From Nostoc edaphicum CCNP1411 (GTDB taxonomy: Bacteria > Cyanobacteriota > Cyanobacteriia > Cyanobacteriales > Nostocaceae): a stretch of 64,000 nucleotides of DNA. The first letter of the stretch is position 1, and each line of letters begins with the position of its first letter. The notes under the pieces are model-generated. The model did not search any database. It was not told where the DNA came from and saw nothing but the letters and a program-made list of their open reading frames with translations. Below, one piece after another: positions 46,195-54,947 of this stretch. The stretch covers positions 4,588,001-4,652,000 of the forward strand of contig NZ_CP054698.1 in NCBI RefSeq assembly GCF_014023275.1. The letters run 5' to 3'. Position numbers and translations under genes: made by a program.

Positions 46195-46521
46195 ATGAGA
46201 GAACAAGTAAAAGTTATTAAGCTCAGTGGTAATTTAAACGCCACAACTTCACAAGAATTTCGACAAAATATCACTGATGTTATAGAAAATGGCGCAAAAA
46301 TTGTGTTAGTTGATTTTAAAGATGTAACGTTTATGGATAGTTCAGGTTTGGGAGCTTTAGTCTTAGCTTTCAAAACCTTGCGAGCAGCGGATACAAAGCT
46401 TGTTCTATGCTCAATTAATGAGCAAGTCAGAATATTATTTGAACTGACTAACATGGATAAAGTATTTGAAATATTTCCCAGTCAAGATGCATTTAATCAG
46501 GTTTTACTTTCCAAGACATAA
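46195..46521 (+). CDS. STAS-domain anti-sigma factor antagonist
   Basis: 108 codons. A single STAS domain with VTFMDSSGLGALVLAF; Ser50 of the DSSG motif is the expected phosphorylation site, as in SpoIIAA/RsbV. Unphosphorylated STAS proteins bind an anti-sigma kinase and release its partner. Its stop codon TAA directly abuts the TAG of the convergent REC-PP2C gene, a likely cognate phosphatase. No kinase gene lies nearby. Confidence 0.9.
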   Translation: MREQVKVIKLSGNLNATTSQEFRQNITDVIENGAKIVLVDFKDVTFMDSSGLGALVLAFKTLRAADTKLVLCSINEQVRILFELTNMDKVFEIFPSQDAFNQVLLSKT

Positions 46522-47658
46522 CTAATCAAACTTTATTTGCAAAATCGATAAATCATCATCAAAAGCATCTTTGGAGTTCAGGGCAATTAAATAACTCAGT
46601 ACGTGATCAAGTTGGCTATCAACAGGGTTTTGTAAGCTAACTAGTAGCTGAATAAAAGCATCTAAACTCCAAAGTGTACCATCTGATTTAGTGATTTCAT
46701 AAGCGCCGTCACTAAAAATGTAAAGGGTACTGAATTTTTCAATATTGCAAAAACCATCAATATATTTTGCCTCTGGAAACATGCCGACTGGCATACCGGG
46801 GGTTTTTAAGAGTTTAACTTCAGACTTCCTTGGAGATGTGCCGGTTACTAAAACTGCTGGTGGATGACCTGCACTAGCATAAATTAACTGGCGATTAATT
46901 CGGTTGTAAACTCCGTACCAAATCGTAAAATATTTGTCATTTTGATAATTCATCTGGAAGGTATCATTTAAAGCCTTCAATACATCACTAGGTTGATAGT
47001 AATTTAAACCTTTGAGCGCACGGGAACGCAACAGATTCAGCACTGAGACAGAGGGAAGAGTCGCTTTGAGTCCATGTCCGGCAGTATCGAGTAAGTAAAT
47101 TGCCAGATAATCATCATCGAGCCAATAGTAATCGAAACAGTCACCGCCGAGTTGTCGCGAGGGAATAAATCGGAAATTTATATTGAATGGTTCAGTCATC
47201 GAAAAAGGCAGCAGCGATCGCACATATTCTGCTGCTTCTGACATTTCTGATTCTAAAAGCAACTTTTGAGCCTGCAAATCTCTACTTAATTGATGCAAGC
47301 GTAATCCCGCTCTTACCCGTGCTTGTAATTCATTATGCTCAATAGGTTTGGAGATAAAATCATCGGCACCAGCATCTAAACCTTTGACACAATCAGCAAC
47401 GGAATCTAAGGATGTTAATAAAATAAAGAATGTGGTAAAAAATTTGGGGTCTGTTTTAATGTGGTGGCAAACTTCCAGTCCGGTCAAACCCGGCATGATC
47501 CAATCACAAATAATTAGTGCAGGACGGTAAGCCAGTGCCTTTTCTATTCCTTCCTCGCCGCTACTGGCTGTAACTACCTCATAACCCTGTTTTTCCAACA
47601 TCCTTTTCAGGAGTATTTTTATTGAATAATCGTCATCAATTATTAGTATTTGAAACAT
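46522..47658 (-). CDS. Response regulator with SpoIIE-type PP2C phosphatase
   Basis: 378 codons. Receiver at 1-125 (ILIIDDDYS, phospho-Asp in LIICDWIMPG, Lys in ISKPI), a coiled linker, then a PP2C/SpoIIE domain (GGDCFDYYWLDDDYLAIYLLDTAGHG; IFSDGAYE) with its metal-binding Asp residues. It should dephosphorylate a STAS protein in response to a histidine kinase. Partner switching controls hormogonium motility in Nostoc (hmpU/V/W), but I cannot tell whether this pair is that system. Confidence 0.9.
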   Translation of the reverse strand: MFQILIIDDDYSIKILLKRMLEKQGYEVVTASSGEEGIEKALAYRPALIICDWIMPGLTGLEVCHHIKTDPKFFTTFFILLTSLDSVADCVKGLDAGADDFISKPIEHNELQARVRAGLRLHQLSRDLQAQKLLLESEMSEAAEYVRSLLPFSMTEPFNINFRFIPSRQLGGDCFDYYWLDDDYLAIYLLDTAGHGLKATLPSVSVLNLLRSRALKGLNYYQPSDVLKALNDTFQMNYQNDKYFTIWYGVYNRINRQLIYASAGHPPAVLVTGTSPRKSEVKLLKTPGMPVGMFPEAKYIDGFCNIEKFSTLYIFSDGAYEITKSDGTLWSLDAFIQLLVSLQNPVDSQLDHVLSYLIALNSKDAFDDDLSILQIKFD

Positions 47659-47812
47659 AGAAAGTTGTAAGAAACACTCATTAATAATTTGCTGTAAAAA
47701 TAGAAAATAAAAATACTATATGGGCTAGTTAGTTAGTAGTACATTTGGATTATACTACTAACTAATTTTTCTTTCTGCGTCGAATTAATGACTGTTTAGC
47801 AGTCATAAAAAA

Positions 47813-48580
47813 CTATGGCGCTGCGAGAGGATTTAACCACAAGAGGATGGTGGTTTTTAGCTGGTTTAAGTCACGGTATGCTTCTTGCTTAAACCATTGC
47901 CCTAATGCATCAAAGGGGGTGAAAGATGTTCCAGTTTGCCATTTTATGTCTTGACCTAGAGGTGTTGTATGATTTCCTGGTAACGTTTGTGCTGTCACCA
48001 TGTCATCAAAACGTTCTTGTAAGATTTTGGTTAAAGCTGTCGACTGATCAATGGTGTCATTACTAAATTTTATTAATAAATTGCGCCGGATATTGTAACG
48101 AGATTGGACAAGCTTGTTAGTTTCCAAGGGTGAGGGGGTAAACTCGATTTTCAAAGTAGAATTGAACTGTTCTACTAAGGGGATAGCTTCTTTCGCGGCA
48201 TAGTTGTTGAAGGATATTAAAATATTGCCTGCGCGTTCTACTTTAAAGAGGCTACCAATCAGCAAGTGAAGTTTACAGCCCATACTATGTCCAATGCCGT
48301 AGATGGGAAAGTAAAGCTTGCGTAATGCCCCAGAGTCTTGTAAACGTTCGAGGGTGCGGTCAAAATTTAGCAGCACGGATTTTGCGATCGCAGTATGATC
48401 CAATGTATTGACGAAAGGCGTAGCAATTACAACATAACCTTTACTTGCCAGTTGTTCGAGTAACCAGCGATAAGTGATGTGCGGTGCAGTTGCGACAAAT
48501 GCACCTCCCAAAAAATGAACGATACCTATGGGATTTCGGGGAATGATTACCCAGTTGCCTCTGACTTCTTTCCAGTCCAT
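47813..48580 (-). CDS. DUF1350 family protein (alpha/beta hydrolase-like)
   Basis: 255 codons. FLGGAFVATAPHITYRWLLEQLA and GIGHSMGCKLHLLIGSL (a GHSMG nucleophile-elbow-like motif) are typical of DUF1350, found in cyanobacteria and plastids. Enzyme activity is unproven. No signal peptide. Monocistronic as far as visible. Confidence 0.85.
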   Translation of the reverse strand: MDWKEVRGNWVIIPRNPIGIVHFLGGAFVATAPHITYRWLLEQLASKGYVVIATPFVNTLDHTAIAKSVLLNFDRTLERLQDSGALRKLYFPIYGIGHSMGCKLHLLIGSLFKVERAGNILISFNNYAAKEAIPLVEQFNSTLKIEFTPSPLETNKLVQSRYNIRRNLLIKFSNDTIDQSTALTKILQERFDDMVTAQTLPGNHTTPLGQDIKWQTGTSFTPFDALGQWFKQEAYRDLNQLKTTILLWLNPLAAP

Positions 48581-48942
48581 GCTAATGAGCGATCGCTTTA
48601 GGAATATTCTTTATGTTAGACCGGGGATCGCAACCGTGGGAAGGATTATGGAAAAAGCTATTGAGGATGTCTCTAATCCAACAGCGTCTATGGACTTATC
48701 TAGAGCATCTATACTTTTGCCAACTCTTTTTAAATCTCCATTACCAAACTTAATTACGTTAGCATAGCAGTAGTGACTATGCGGGCGTCACTACGAATTA
48801 CGAATTACGTGAGCGCAGCAGTAGCGAGTCCGCGTACTCTTACTCTTAAGCAAGCTGCGCTTTTGGCGTTTGTCTTTGCTACGCAACGCTACCGCGAACG
48901 ACACGCTGTTCGCGTTCGTAGAGAGCGTTATTACGAATTATC
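48581..48942. other. Intergenic region rich in dispersed repeats
   Basis: About 360 bp. Holds ACGAATT heptamers (around 48798) and a GC-rich repeat at 48823-48935 with self-complementary words (CGCGAACG, CGTTCGCG). An open frame over 48528-48767 has no family resemblance and overlaps the DUF1350 start, so it is not called. Confidence 0.6.
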
Positions 48943-49662
48943 TTAACGCTGAGTTTGTAATCTTTTCATTTCGTCTTGTACATCTAATGCAATCTGCAAT
49001 GCTTCGTTGAGTAACCTTCCATGCTCAGTAGCCTGTTCCGTTACTTGCATGGCTGTTAAAGTCGCTAAATTGTTGACGAATAGTTCTGTATTACTAAGAA
49101 TAAAGCTCTTATTTTGCCTCAAAATTCTTTCTGTTTTCAAAGCGCGAACTAAATCACTTTTGGTGAGTTTAAGTGCTTCGATAACACCCTCTCTTTCTTT
49201 TATAATAACTTCTGGATTACCAGCTTCTTCTATTTGATCGTTGATATCTATTACTCTAATCACAGTATTATATCTATTAACCTCATTTAACAGTATTTGT
49301 AGAGATTTTGTCATATTATTTTTGACAATTTTACTTCTAGTTTTCCATATTAAATACAAGATAGTTTGCGTAAGACCACCAACCCAAAAACTTAAGATAA
49401 TTAACAATATCCAAGATGGAATTGTTACCCATTTCACAAAAATTTTAATGATTATATCAAATAAAATATACACGAAAACAAATGTAGAAAAACCAATAAA
49501 AACAACAGTCGCTCCCTCAGAACTTTTGATTTTTTGTATATATATCTTTGCTAATATCTTCAGAGGATTTGTAATGATTAAAATATCCTCGTTAACAGGT
49601 AAATTAGTCAGCTTTTGTAGTTCATCCTGACTAATTTCCAAGCCCTGTAAATCATCCCGCAC
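48943..49662 (-). CDS. Hypothetical membrane protein with coiled coil
   Basis: 239 codons. Not recognised. N-terminal soluble part, two membrane segments (VVFIGFSTFVFVYILFDII; PSWILLIILSFWVGGL), then a long helical/coiled-coil C-terminus (EGVIEALKLTKSDLVRALK). AT-rich codon use compared with neighbours hints at recent gain. No operon partner. Confidence 0.7.
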   Translation of the reverse strand: MRDDLQGLEISQDELQKLTNLPVNEDILIITNPLKILAKIYIQKIKSSEGATVVFIGFSTFVFVYILFDIIIKIFVKWVTIPSWILLIILSFWVGGLTQTILYLIWKTRSKIVKNNMTKSLQILLNEVNRYNTVIRVIDINDQIEEAGNPEVIIKEREGVIEALKLTKSDLVRALKTERILRQNKSFILSNTELFVNNLATLTAMQVTEQATEHGRLLNEALQIALDVQDEMKRLQTQR

Positions 49663-49907
49663 AGCTTTTTAACCCTTGCCAGAATAGTTATTTAATCTAA
49701 TATAGCAATCAAATTTCTGGAATGCTGGCATTTTGTCCAAACTTTATCAGGCAAATTAATACTTCTAGGCAATGTAATTTTTTTTGTACAATATGATACT
49801 CTTTTGCCAAGATGACTATTTATACTATAAGAGTAACTAGAACGAAAATAAATCAATTGCCTTTGTCCTAGTAAACAAACATTTACAACTATAAGAAAAA
49901 TTAATGC

Positions 49908-49935
49908 AAAAGTCCGCAAAAACGGACTTTTTTTG
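49908..49935 (-). terminator. Hairpin after the M48 protease gene
   Basis: AAAGTCCG and CGGACTTT form an 8-bp stem with a 6-base loop and T-runs on both strands, 36 bp beyond the stop of the minus-strand M48 gene. The rest of gap 49663-49969 is AT-rich and shows nothing more. Confidence 0.75.
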
Positions 49936-49969
49936 TTTAGTTATAAATAATCGTGTCTCACTAATTACA

Positions 49970-51907
49970 TTAAGTTCGTTTTAGAGAAGATTGTTTCTGT
50001 TTTGAAATGCCACGCTGAGTGTTTAAAAATGGGGGGATGGGACAGTCTAGCGTCATGGCGATCGCTCTGAGTAAATCTGCTTCTGATGAAGTAACTTTGT
50101 TATCTAATAGTACTGTGTGGGCGCAGGCATCAACTATAGTCTGTTTGAGTTTGGGACTCGCAAGGCGCAGGCGCTCAATACTCTTCTTGAGTTCAGTGAA
50201 ATTGCAGGTTAGTGGTATTTCTGGTTTTTCTTGCTCTCCAGCTTTGGGAAGTCGAAAAACTCCAGAACGAAAAGCATAGGTGATATCTTCGGTGTGGGCA
50301 TCGGGTTGGGAATGTCCAACGCGGGCAATTACGGACAGTACTAATAGACTATCTGGCCAAATCTGTTCGATGGAGGTGAATTCTACCGTTGTAGGCGAGG
50401 TGGGATTTATACTGGGTTGGAGCCGATGCCACAGTATTAACTGCAACACAAAATGCCACAGTGATAAACTTCCGGTGGCTACAGCTAAACCGTGGACGCA
50501 TTTGCACAGTCTTTGGCATTCTTTGGCAGAATTTTGGCGTAATATGGGTACTGCCAAATCCACAAGTGGTAAGCGAATGCTGGGATCTAACTGGCTAATT
50601 TCGCTACTAAATTCCAGGGTTTTTTCTACCAACTCAGTAGGCTGCACCTCGCGTAACCAAGCAATTTGACGTTCTTTGATCTCGATATTTTCTGTATCTA
50701 ACGCTAGCGCAAAAGCGATCGCCATTGCACTTTCCTGCTCCCGTACACCCAAGCGCAGGGATTCCGGTAACTGCGATAACAGCGCTTGAGCATGGGCAAA
50801 ATGCTCTGGTGTAACGCTTCCAACTTGGTTTACAACCTTTGCTGGCGTGGCGCTTGAACCACCAGCAAAGCCCATCGTTAGAGATTCCTGGGAAGGAGAA
50901 CGCATCTGATTGCGAGATGGCATTGCTGCTAAATTGCTGACGTTTAAACCCCCAACCCGGCGAATACGTTCTGTTAGGGGTGGGTGGGTAGAAAACATAT
51001 TTTCCCAGAAAGAGGGGTTGAGGGCATTGCCAAAAAACATGTGGCTAGCGGCTTCTGCTCCTGGCGAAATCAAGCGTGAATCCATCTGTTGGAGTTTTTG
51101 GAAGACTCCGGTAAGTCCATTGGGGTTGCGAGTGAATTGTACTGCTGACGCATCGGCGAGAAATTCGCGTTGGCGAGAGACTGCGGCTTTAATTAGGCGT
51201 CCGCAGAGTAAGCCGATACCGCCAATTGCCATTAGTGCTAAACCAAAAGCCCAGATAGGTAAACCCTTATCTTCCTTTCCTAAACGGAAGGTATCACGAA
51301 GGCGCCACAGCAATTCTCCAGTTATGTAAATGAACAAAATCCCGTGGAGTAGTCCCACCAAACGCAAATTTAGCCGCATATCTCCATTGAGAATATGACT
51401 GAATTCGTGGCCGATAACTCCTTGTAACTCATCCCGGCTCAGATGTTGCAAAGTTCCACGGGTAACTCCAATTACAGCATCATTGGGCGTAAATCCGGCA
51501 GCAAAGGCATTAATCCCGGTTTCTCTCTCCAAGAGATAAACTTGTGGCACGGAAATACCAGAAGCGATCGCCATTTCCTCGACAATATTTAATAGTTGTC
51601 GCCCTTGTTCATCGGCTGTATCTGGGAGTAAGAGTCTTCCCCCCAACTCCTGGGCAATGACGCTTCCTCCTTGACGGAGACAGGCAATTTTATAGAGGCT
51701 TCCCAGTGCGATCGCAACTATTGTAATCCCAGCCACGTAGAGAAATATCCCTGGATGCCACCAAACACGGGGAGCCATGCGGAAAAGAAATAAAGTGGCA
51801 ATATAAATCGCCATAATCATGACTGCGATCGACAGGGAAAATAACCCGATTAATTGTTGCGTATTTTGGCGTGCCCGATCCTGATGTTCAAAGAAATTCA
51901 TAGACAC
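49970..51907 (-). CDS. M48 family metallopeptidase (HtpX-like), long
   Basis: 645 codons. Two N-terminal membrane segments, zinc motif VIGHEFSHILNGD (HEFSH), two further membrane segments, a conserved FLADASAVQFTRNP, then a C-terminal soluble extension of about 300 residues not found in HtpX. Such proteases cleave misfolded membrane proteins. The gene follows lemA with no spacing (stop and start adjacent), the common lemA-M48 pairing. Confidence 0.92.
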   Translation of the reverse strand: MSMNFFEHQDRARQNTQQLIGLFSLSIAVMIMAIYIATLFLFRMAPRVWWHPGIFLYVAGITIVAIALGSLYKIACLRQGGSVIAQELGGRLLLPDTADEQGRQLLNIVEEMAIASGISVPQVYLLERETGINAFAAGFTPNDAVIGVTRGTLQHLSRDELQGVIGHEFSHILNGDMRLNLRLVGLLHGILFIYITGELLWRLRDTFRLGKEDKGLPIWAFGLALMAIGGIGLLCGRLIKAAVSRQREFLADASAVQFTRNPNGLTGVFQKLQQMDSRLISPGAEAASHMFFGNALNPSFWENMFSTHPPLTERIRRVGGLNVSNLAAMPSRNQMRSPSQESLTMGFAGGSSATPAKVVNQVGSVTPEHFAHAQALLSQLPESLRLGVREQESAMAIAFALALDTENIEIKERQIAWLREVQPTELVEKTLEFSSEISQLDPSIRLPLVDLAVPILRQNSAKECQRLCKCVHGLAVATGSLSLWHFVLQLILWHRLQPSINPTSPTTVEFTSIEQIWPDSLLVLSVIARVGHSQPDAHTEDITYAFRSGVFRLPKAGEQEKPEIPLTCNFTELKKSIERLRLASPKLKQTIVDACAHTVLLDNKVTSSEADLLRAIAMTLDCPIPPFLNTQRGISKQKQSSLKRT

Positions 51908-52495
51908 CTAAAAAGACACGCGTGGAGCATTTCTTATTTCTGGAGTAGCTTCGGCGAGCAATTCTGCAACAGTAAAGTTAAAAGTATTTGCCACAAGATT
52001 GCTAGGGAAGGATTCGCTCTTGGTGTTGTAAAGTGTCACCGCGTCATTAAAAGCCTGACGGGCAAAAGCAATCCGGTTTTCAGTGGAAGATAATTCTTCC
52101 ATTACCTGAGTCATGGCGCGATCGGCTTTCAATTCTGGATAAGATTCTGAAAGTACCATCAAGCGACTTAACGCACCCGTTAGCGCCCCTTCAGCATTGC
52201 CCAATTGTTGCATCGCTTGAGGATCGCCGGGATTTTGCACAGCACGACTGCTAGCATTAATTGCAGAATTCCGGGCGGCAATAACTGCTTCTAAGGTTTC
52301 TCGTTCATGTTTCATGTACCCCTTGGCAGTTTCCACCAAGTTGGGAATTAAATCATAGCGGCGCTGTAATTGAACGTCGATTTGAGAGTAAGCATTTTTG
52401 TACCGATTGCGATACTTGACTAAATCGTTGTAGGAATTAATGATAATTACAGCAACAATGGCAACTAAAGCAACAGAAAATATTAAAAGCCCCAT
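51908..52495 (-). CDS. lemA: LemA family protein
   Basis: 195 codons. One N-terminal membrane anchor (LLIFSVALVAIVAVIII), then the family core YNDLVKYRNRYKNAYSQIDVQLQRRYDLIPNLVET. LemA proteins are helical membrane-bound proteins of uncertain role, often coexpressed with M48 proteases or TPM-domain proteins. First gene of a two-gene unit with the M48 protease. Confidence 0.95.
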   Translation of the reverse strand: MGLLIFSVALVAIVAVIIINSYNDLVKYRNRYKNAYSQIDVQLQRRYDLIPNLVETAKGYMKHERETLEAVIAARNSAINASSRAVQNPGDPQAMQQLGNAEGALTGALSRLMVLSESYPELKADRAMTQVMEELSSTENRIAFARQAFNDAVTLYNTKSESFPSNLVANTFNFTVAELLAEATPEIRNAPRVSF

Positions 52496-52792
52496 ATTTT
52501 TAGATTATTTCCATTAGCTACTGACTTTATATCCAGCAAAATTTGTGTGGATATAAAGATGAGTCTACTTGTAGCAAGTTGGCTTCGTCGTCTGTAAAAT
52601 TAGTTACGCAATTGCACTGAGCTAGATAGGTTATAAGATTTTTTAAATAACCACAGAAAGAAACACAAAAACAAGATAAATAATTTCTAACAATTCCAAA
52701 CTTTTGTGAACTTTATCGTCTGTCCTTTCTTTCTCTGTGTACCTTGCGCCTATGTGGTGATTAAAAATTGTAGTCAGAGTAAGTTACCCATG

Positions 52793-52917
52793 CAATACTT
52801 GTCGGTTAAGGGGAAAAGGGGAAGGGGAAAGGGGAAAGAAAAAACCTTTAACCTTTACCCTTTAACCTTTTCCCCAAACCCAATTCCGAGTTAAAAATCC
52901 TTAACCGAGCAGTATTG
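52793..52917. mobile_element. Miniature inverted-repeat element, CAATAC family, copy 2
   Basis: 125 bp, ends CAATACTTGTCGGTTAAG and (other strand) CAATACTGCTCGGTTAAG. Perfect 10-bp target duplication GTTACCCATG at 52783-52792 and 52918-52927. No ORF; the interior is a purine-rich (GGGGAAA) run facing a pyrimidine-rich run. It abuts the stop codon of the 80-codon gene, which lies within the duplicated target. The rest of gap 52496-52792 shows nothing. Confidence 0.92.
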
Positions 52918-52918
52918 G

Positions 52919-53161
52919 TTACCCATGAATATGAAGAAATAGGGAATAACCACTGGCAGCAAAAATAAAAAGGATGGCGGCAGGAAAAATTATTACATCC
53001 CTAACAATAAATAAAATCCAATCTTTTCTTAGTTCTTGTTTAAACTTAAGTTCTCTCAGTTTTCGCTCAAGTTCTACGTCTTCTTGCGACTGCAAATTTT
53101 CAGGTGAGGTAATTAGTGGATTGTCGCCTTTGTGGGCAATTATTTTTGATAAATCTGTCAT
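52919..53161 (-). CDS. Small single-span membrane protein, hypothetical
   Basis: 80 codons. Acidic, helical N-terminus (EDVELERKLRELKFKQELRKDW), then one hydrophobic span (DVIIFPAAILFIFAASGYSL). Not recognised. A good ATG and the conserved-looking helix plus anchor support it as real. A miniature element has landed exactly at its stop codon, leaving the protein intact. Confidence 0.55.
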   Translation of the reverse strand: MTDLSKIIAHKGDNPLITSPENLQSQEDVELERKLRELKFKQELRKDWILFIVRDVIIFPAAILFIFAASGYSLFLHIHG

Positions 53162-53242
53162 GGTGTTTAGATAGCAAGAATTTCACAGTGTTAATATGCT
53201 TATTTTTGCTAAGTTTTTAAGGCAGAGTCCAATTTTCCAGTT

Positions 53243-53418
53243 TTAATCCGTTGATGTGTTCGTAGTGACAGTTAGCAAAAGATAACAGGTTTCTGTTACA
53301 ACACACCATGTTGTATTAAAGGTTCATTATATTGTTTTAAAGCTTGTTTTGCTCTCTCGTGGTGAGTGTCTTTTTTATCAATAAGAGCTAACCAAAATCC
53401 TGTATCAACGATGATCAT
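53243..53418 (-). pseudogene. PIN-domain toxin (VapC-like), frameshifted fragment
   Basis: From the ATG at 53418: MIIVDTGFWLALIDKKD, the PIN start with its first Asp, then a stop at 53296. Shifting the frame by one base near 53325 continues as TTWCVVTETCYLLLT, the usual next PIN strand, before another stop at 53243. So the toxin is broken by a frameshift and lacks its 3' half. It overlaps the antitoxin remnant by 14 bp, as in VapBC-type pairs. Confidence 0.7.
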
Positions 53419-53640
53419 ATTTTTTATCTAATGTATTAGATAAAACTTCTTTATATGTGGTTGATAAATTTTCTTCCACAGAACAACAACCAATTAATCC
53501 AATTTCATCAAACTTTTCATAGAGACTTTTTTTCTGACTATGATTTTCTGATTCTGATTGAGGATACCGCTTTTTGAGTAACTGAATAAAATCAAGTAGT
53601 AATATTTGAGCTTCTTCTGGTAAAGTATCAATATCTCTAG
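53405..53640 (-). pseudogene. Antitoxin-like gene, 5' end removed by the insertion sequence
   Basis: The residues RDIDTLPEEAQILLLDFIQ and a charged tail (KKRYPQSESENHSQKK) look like a DUF2281-type antitoxin. Its first codons lie beyond the insertion sequence: skipping the IS joins a possible start TTG AAG AAA TAT ATA GAG (54798 downward) to this frame. The current ORF (to 53665) uses IS-end sequence for its first residues. Confidence 0.65.
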
Positions 53641-54775
53641 GACTTACGCATTGACAGAATAACAAAATAGTGAATTCATAAATAAGGGTCGTCTACTTTA
53701 CAGGTATCGGACAATTAGAGAAATTACTAAACCATCGACAGGACAATGCAATCTAGACCTCTACACCTTATTTCTGCTGTCAGAGCCAAAGTTTGGGGGG
53801 TGCAGTAGGTTGGCAGAGATATTGGGAGACGTTTCACATGATAGTGTGAATCGGTTTTTGTTGAGAGAGAGATACGAACCGAAAGATTTATTCAACATAG
53901 TAGAGAAAATCATTAACTTGGTAGGAGGGATACTAAGTGTAGACGATACAGTTATAGAAAAAATTTACAGTGACCCAAAAAATGCCGAATTAATCAGTTA
54001 TTTTTGGTCAGGAAAAGCCCATAAAGCTATTATTGGCTTAAATTTAATAACTTTATATTACAGCGATACTAACGGTAATTCAGTCCCAATAAATTACAGA
54101 ATATATGACAAAAAGGAGGAGAAAACAAAAAACGATTATTTTCGAGAAATGGTGAGTGAAATAATAAGCTGGGGAGTCAAGCCAAGAATAGTAACAGGAG
54201 ATAGTTGGTATTCAGGAGTAGAAAATTTAAAATTTCTAAAAAACCAGAAATTGGGTTTTCTATTCGGGATTGAAAAAAATAGAACTGTCTCAAATGAGCC
54301 GCATAAGTATTGCCAGGTAAGTACTTTAGTGATTCCAGAGTCAGGATTAAGAACTCATCTGAAAGAATTTGGATTTATAAAGTTGTTTAGGAAAGACTTC
54401 AAGAAAGAAGACTCTAGACACTATATTTTGTATGTTCCAGATGAGGAAAGAATCAAGGATATAACCAGAAATGAATTTATCACAATTCATGATACCCATT
54501 GGGGAATCGAAACCTTTCATCGAGCCATCAAACAAGTATGTGGAATTTGTCGGTTCATGGTTAGGGATACCTATGCAATCAAGACTCACATATTTTGTTC
54601 ACTTCAAGCTTTTATTAGATTGGAGTTTATGCGGTCTGAAAAAATAATTAGCAATTGGTACGAAGTACAACGGAATATGTTCACATTAGTTGTACGTGAG
54701 CATATTTTTGCAAACCTTAACAGTGATGGCATTATCTAGACTCCATAGATGATTCTTTTTGTCAATGCGTAAGTC
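53641..54775. mobile_element. Insertion sequence with DDE transposase (IS701-like)
   Basis: About 1,135 bp. The ends are GACTTACGCATTGACA on both strands (16 bp, perfect); the match extends two bases outward (AGGACTT). Flanks are CTAG and CTAA, a 4-bp target copy with one mismatch, compatible with the YTAN target I recall for IS701-type elements. It carries one transposase and sits inside the antitoxin gene. Confidence 0.85.
53810..54739 (+). CDS. DDE transposase, IS701-like
   Basis: 309 codons from TTG 53810. Catalytic residues are seen in SVDDTVIEK (Asp), VTGDSWYS (Asp) and HWGIETFHRAIKQVC (Glu), plus AIKTHIFCSLQAFIRLE, the usual C-terminus of this cyanobacterial group. The same frame is open upstream and encodes NLDLYTLFLLSEPKFGG, which relatives have at the very start. 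An ATG at 53746 is followed by one extra C that puts it out of frame, so this copy may have lost its start codon and be inactive. Confidence 0.85.
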   Translation: MAEILGDVSHDSVNRFLLRERYEPKDLFNIVEKIINLVGGILSVDDTVIEKIYSDPKNAELISYFWSGKAHKAIIGLNLITLYYSDTNGNSVPINYRIYDKKEEKTKNDYFREMVSEIISWGVKPRIVTGDSWYSGVENLKFLKNQKLGFLFGIEKNRTVSNEPHKYCQVSTLVIPESGLRTHLKEFGFIKLFRKDFKKEDSRHYILYVPDEERIKDITRNEFITIHDTHWGIETFHRAIKQVCGICRFMVRDTYAIKTHIFCSLQAFIRLEFMRSEKIISNWYEVQRNMFTLVVREHIFANLNSDGII

Positions 54776-54947
54776 CTAATCTCTATATATTTCTTCAAAT
54801 TTTATAAGCATAATTAACTTCTAAGATTGAGGAAAATAGTATGACCTTATTATAGACTGTTTTTCAAGCGATCGCATCTGAGAAATTTATAATTTATCAA
54901 GGTATACAACTGAATAAAGTTTTATATTTTAAAATATATGCAAATAT

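Noticed and set aside
46195..47658. Naming the STAS/PP2C pair hmpV/hmpW
   Set aside because: Domain types fit the known partner-switching system, but such pairs are numerous in Nostoc and the convergent layout does not by itself support the assignment.
48528..48767. 79-codon plus-strand ORF at the DUF1350 start
   Set aside because: Overlaps the 5' end of a well supported gene on the other strand; no conserved motif.
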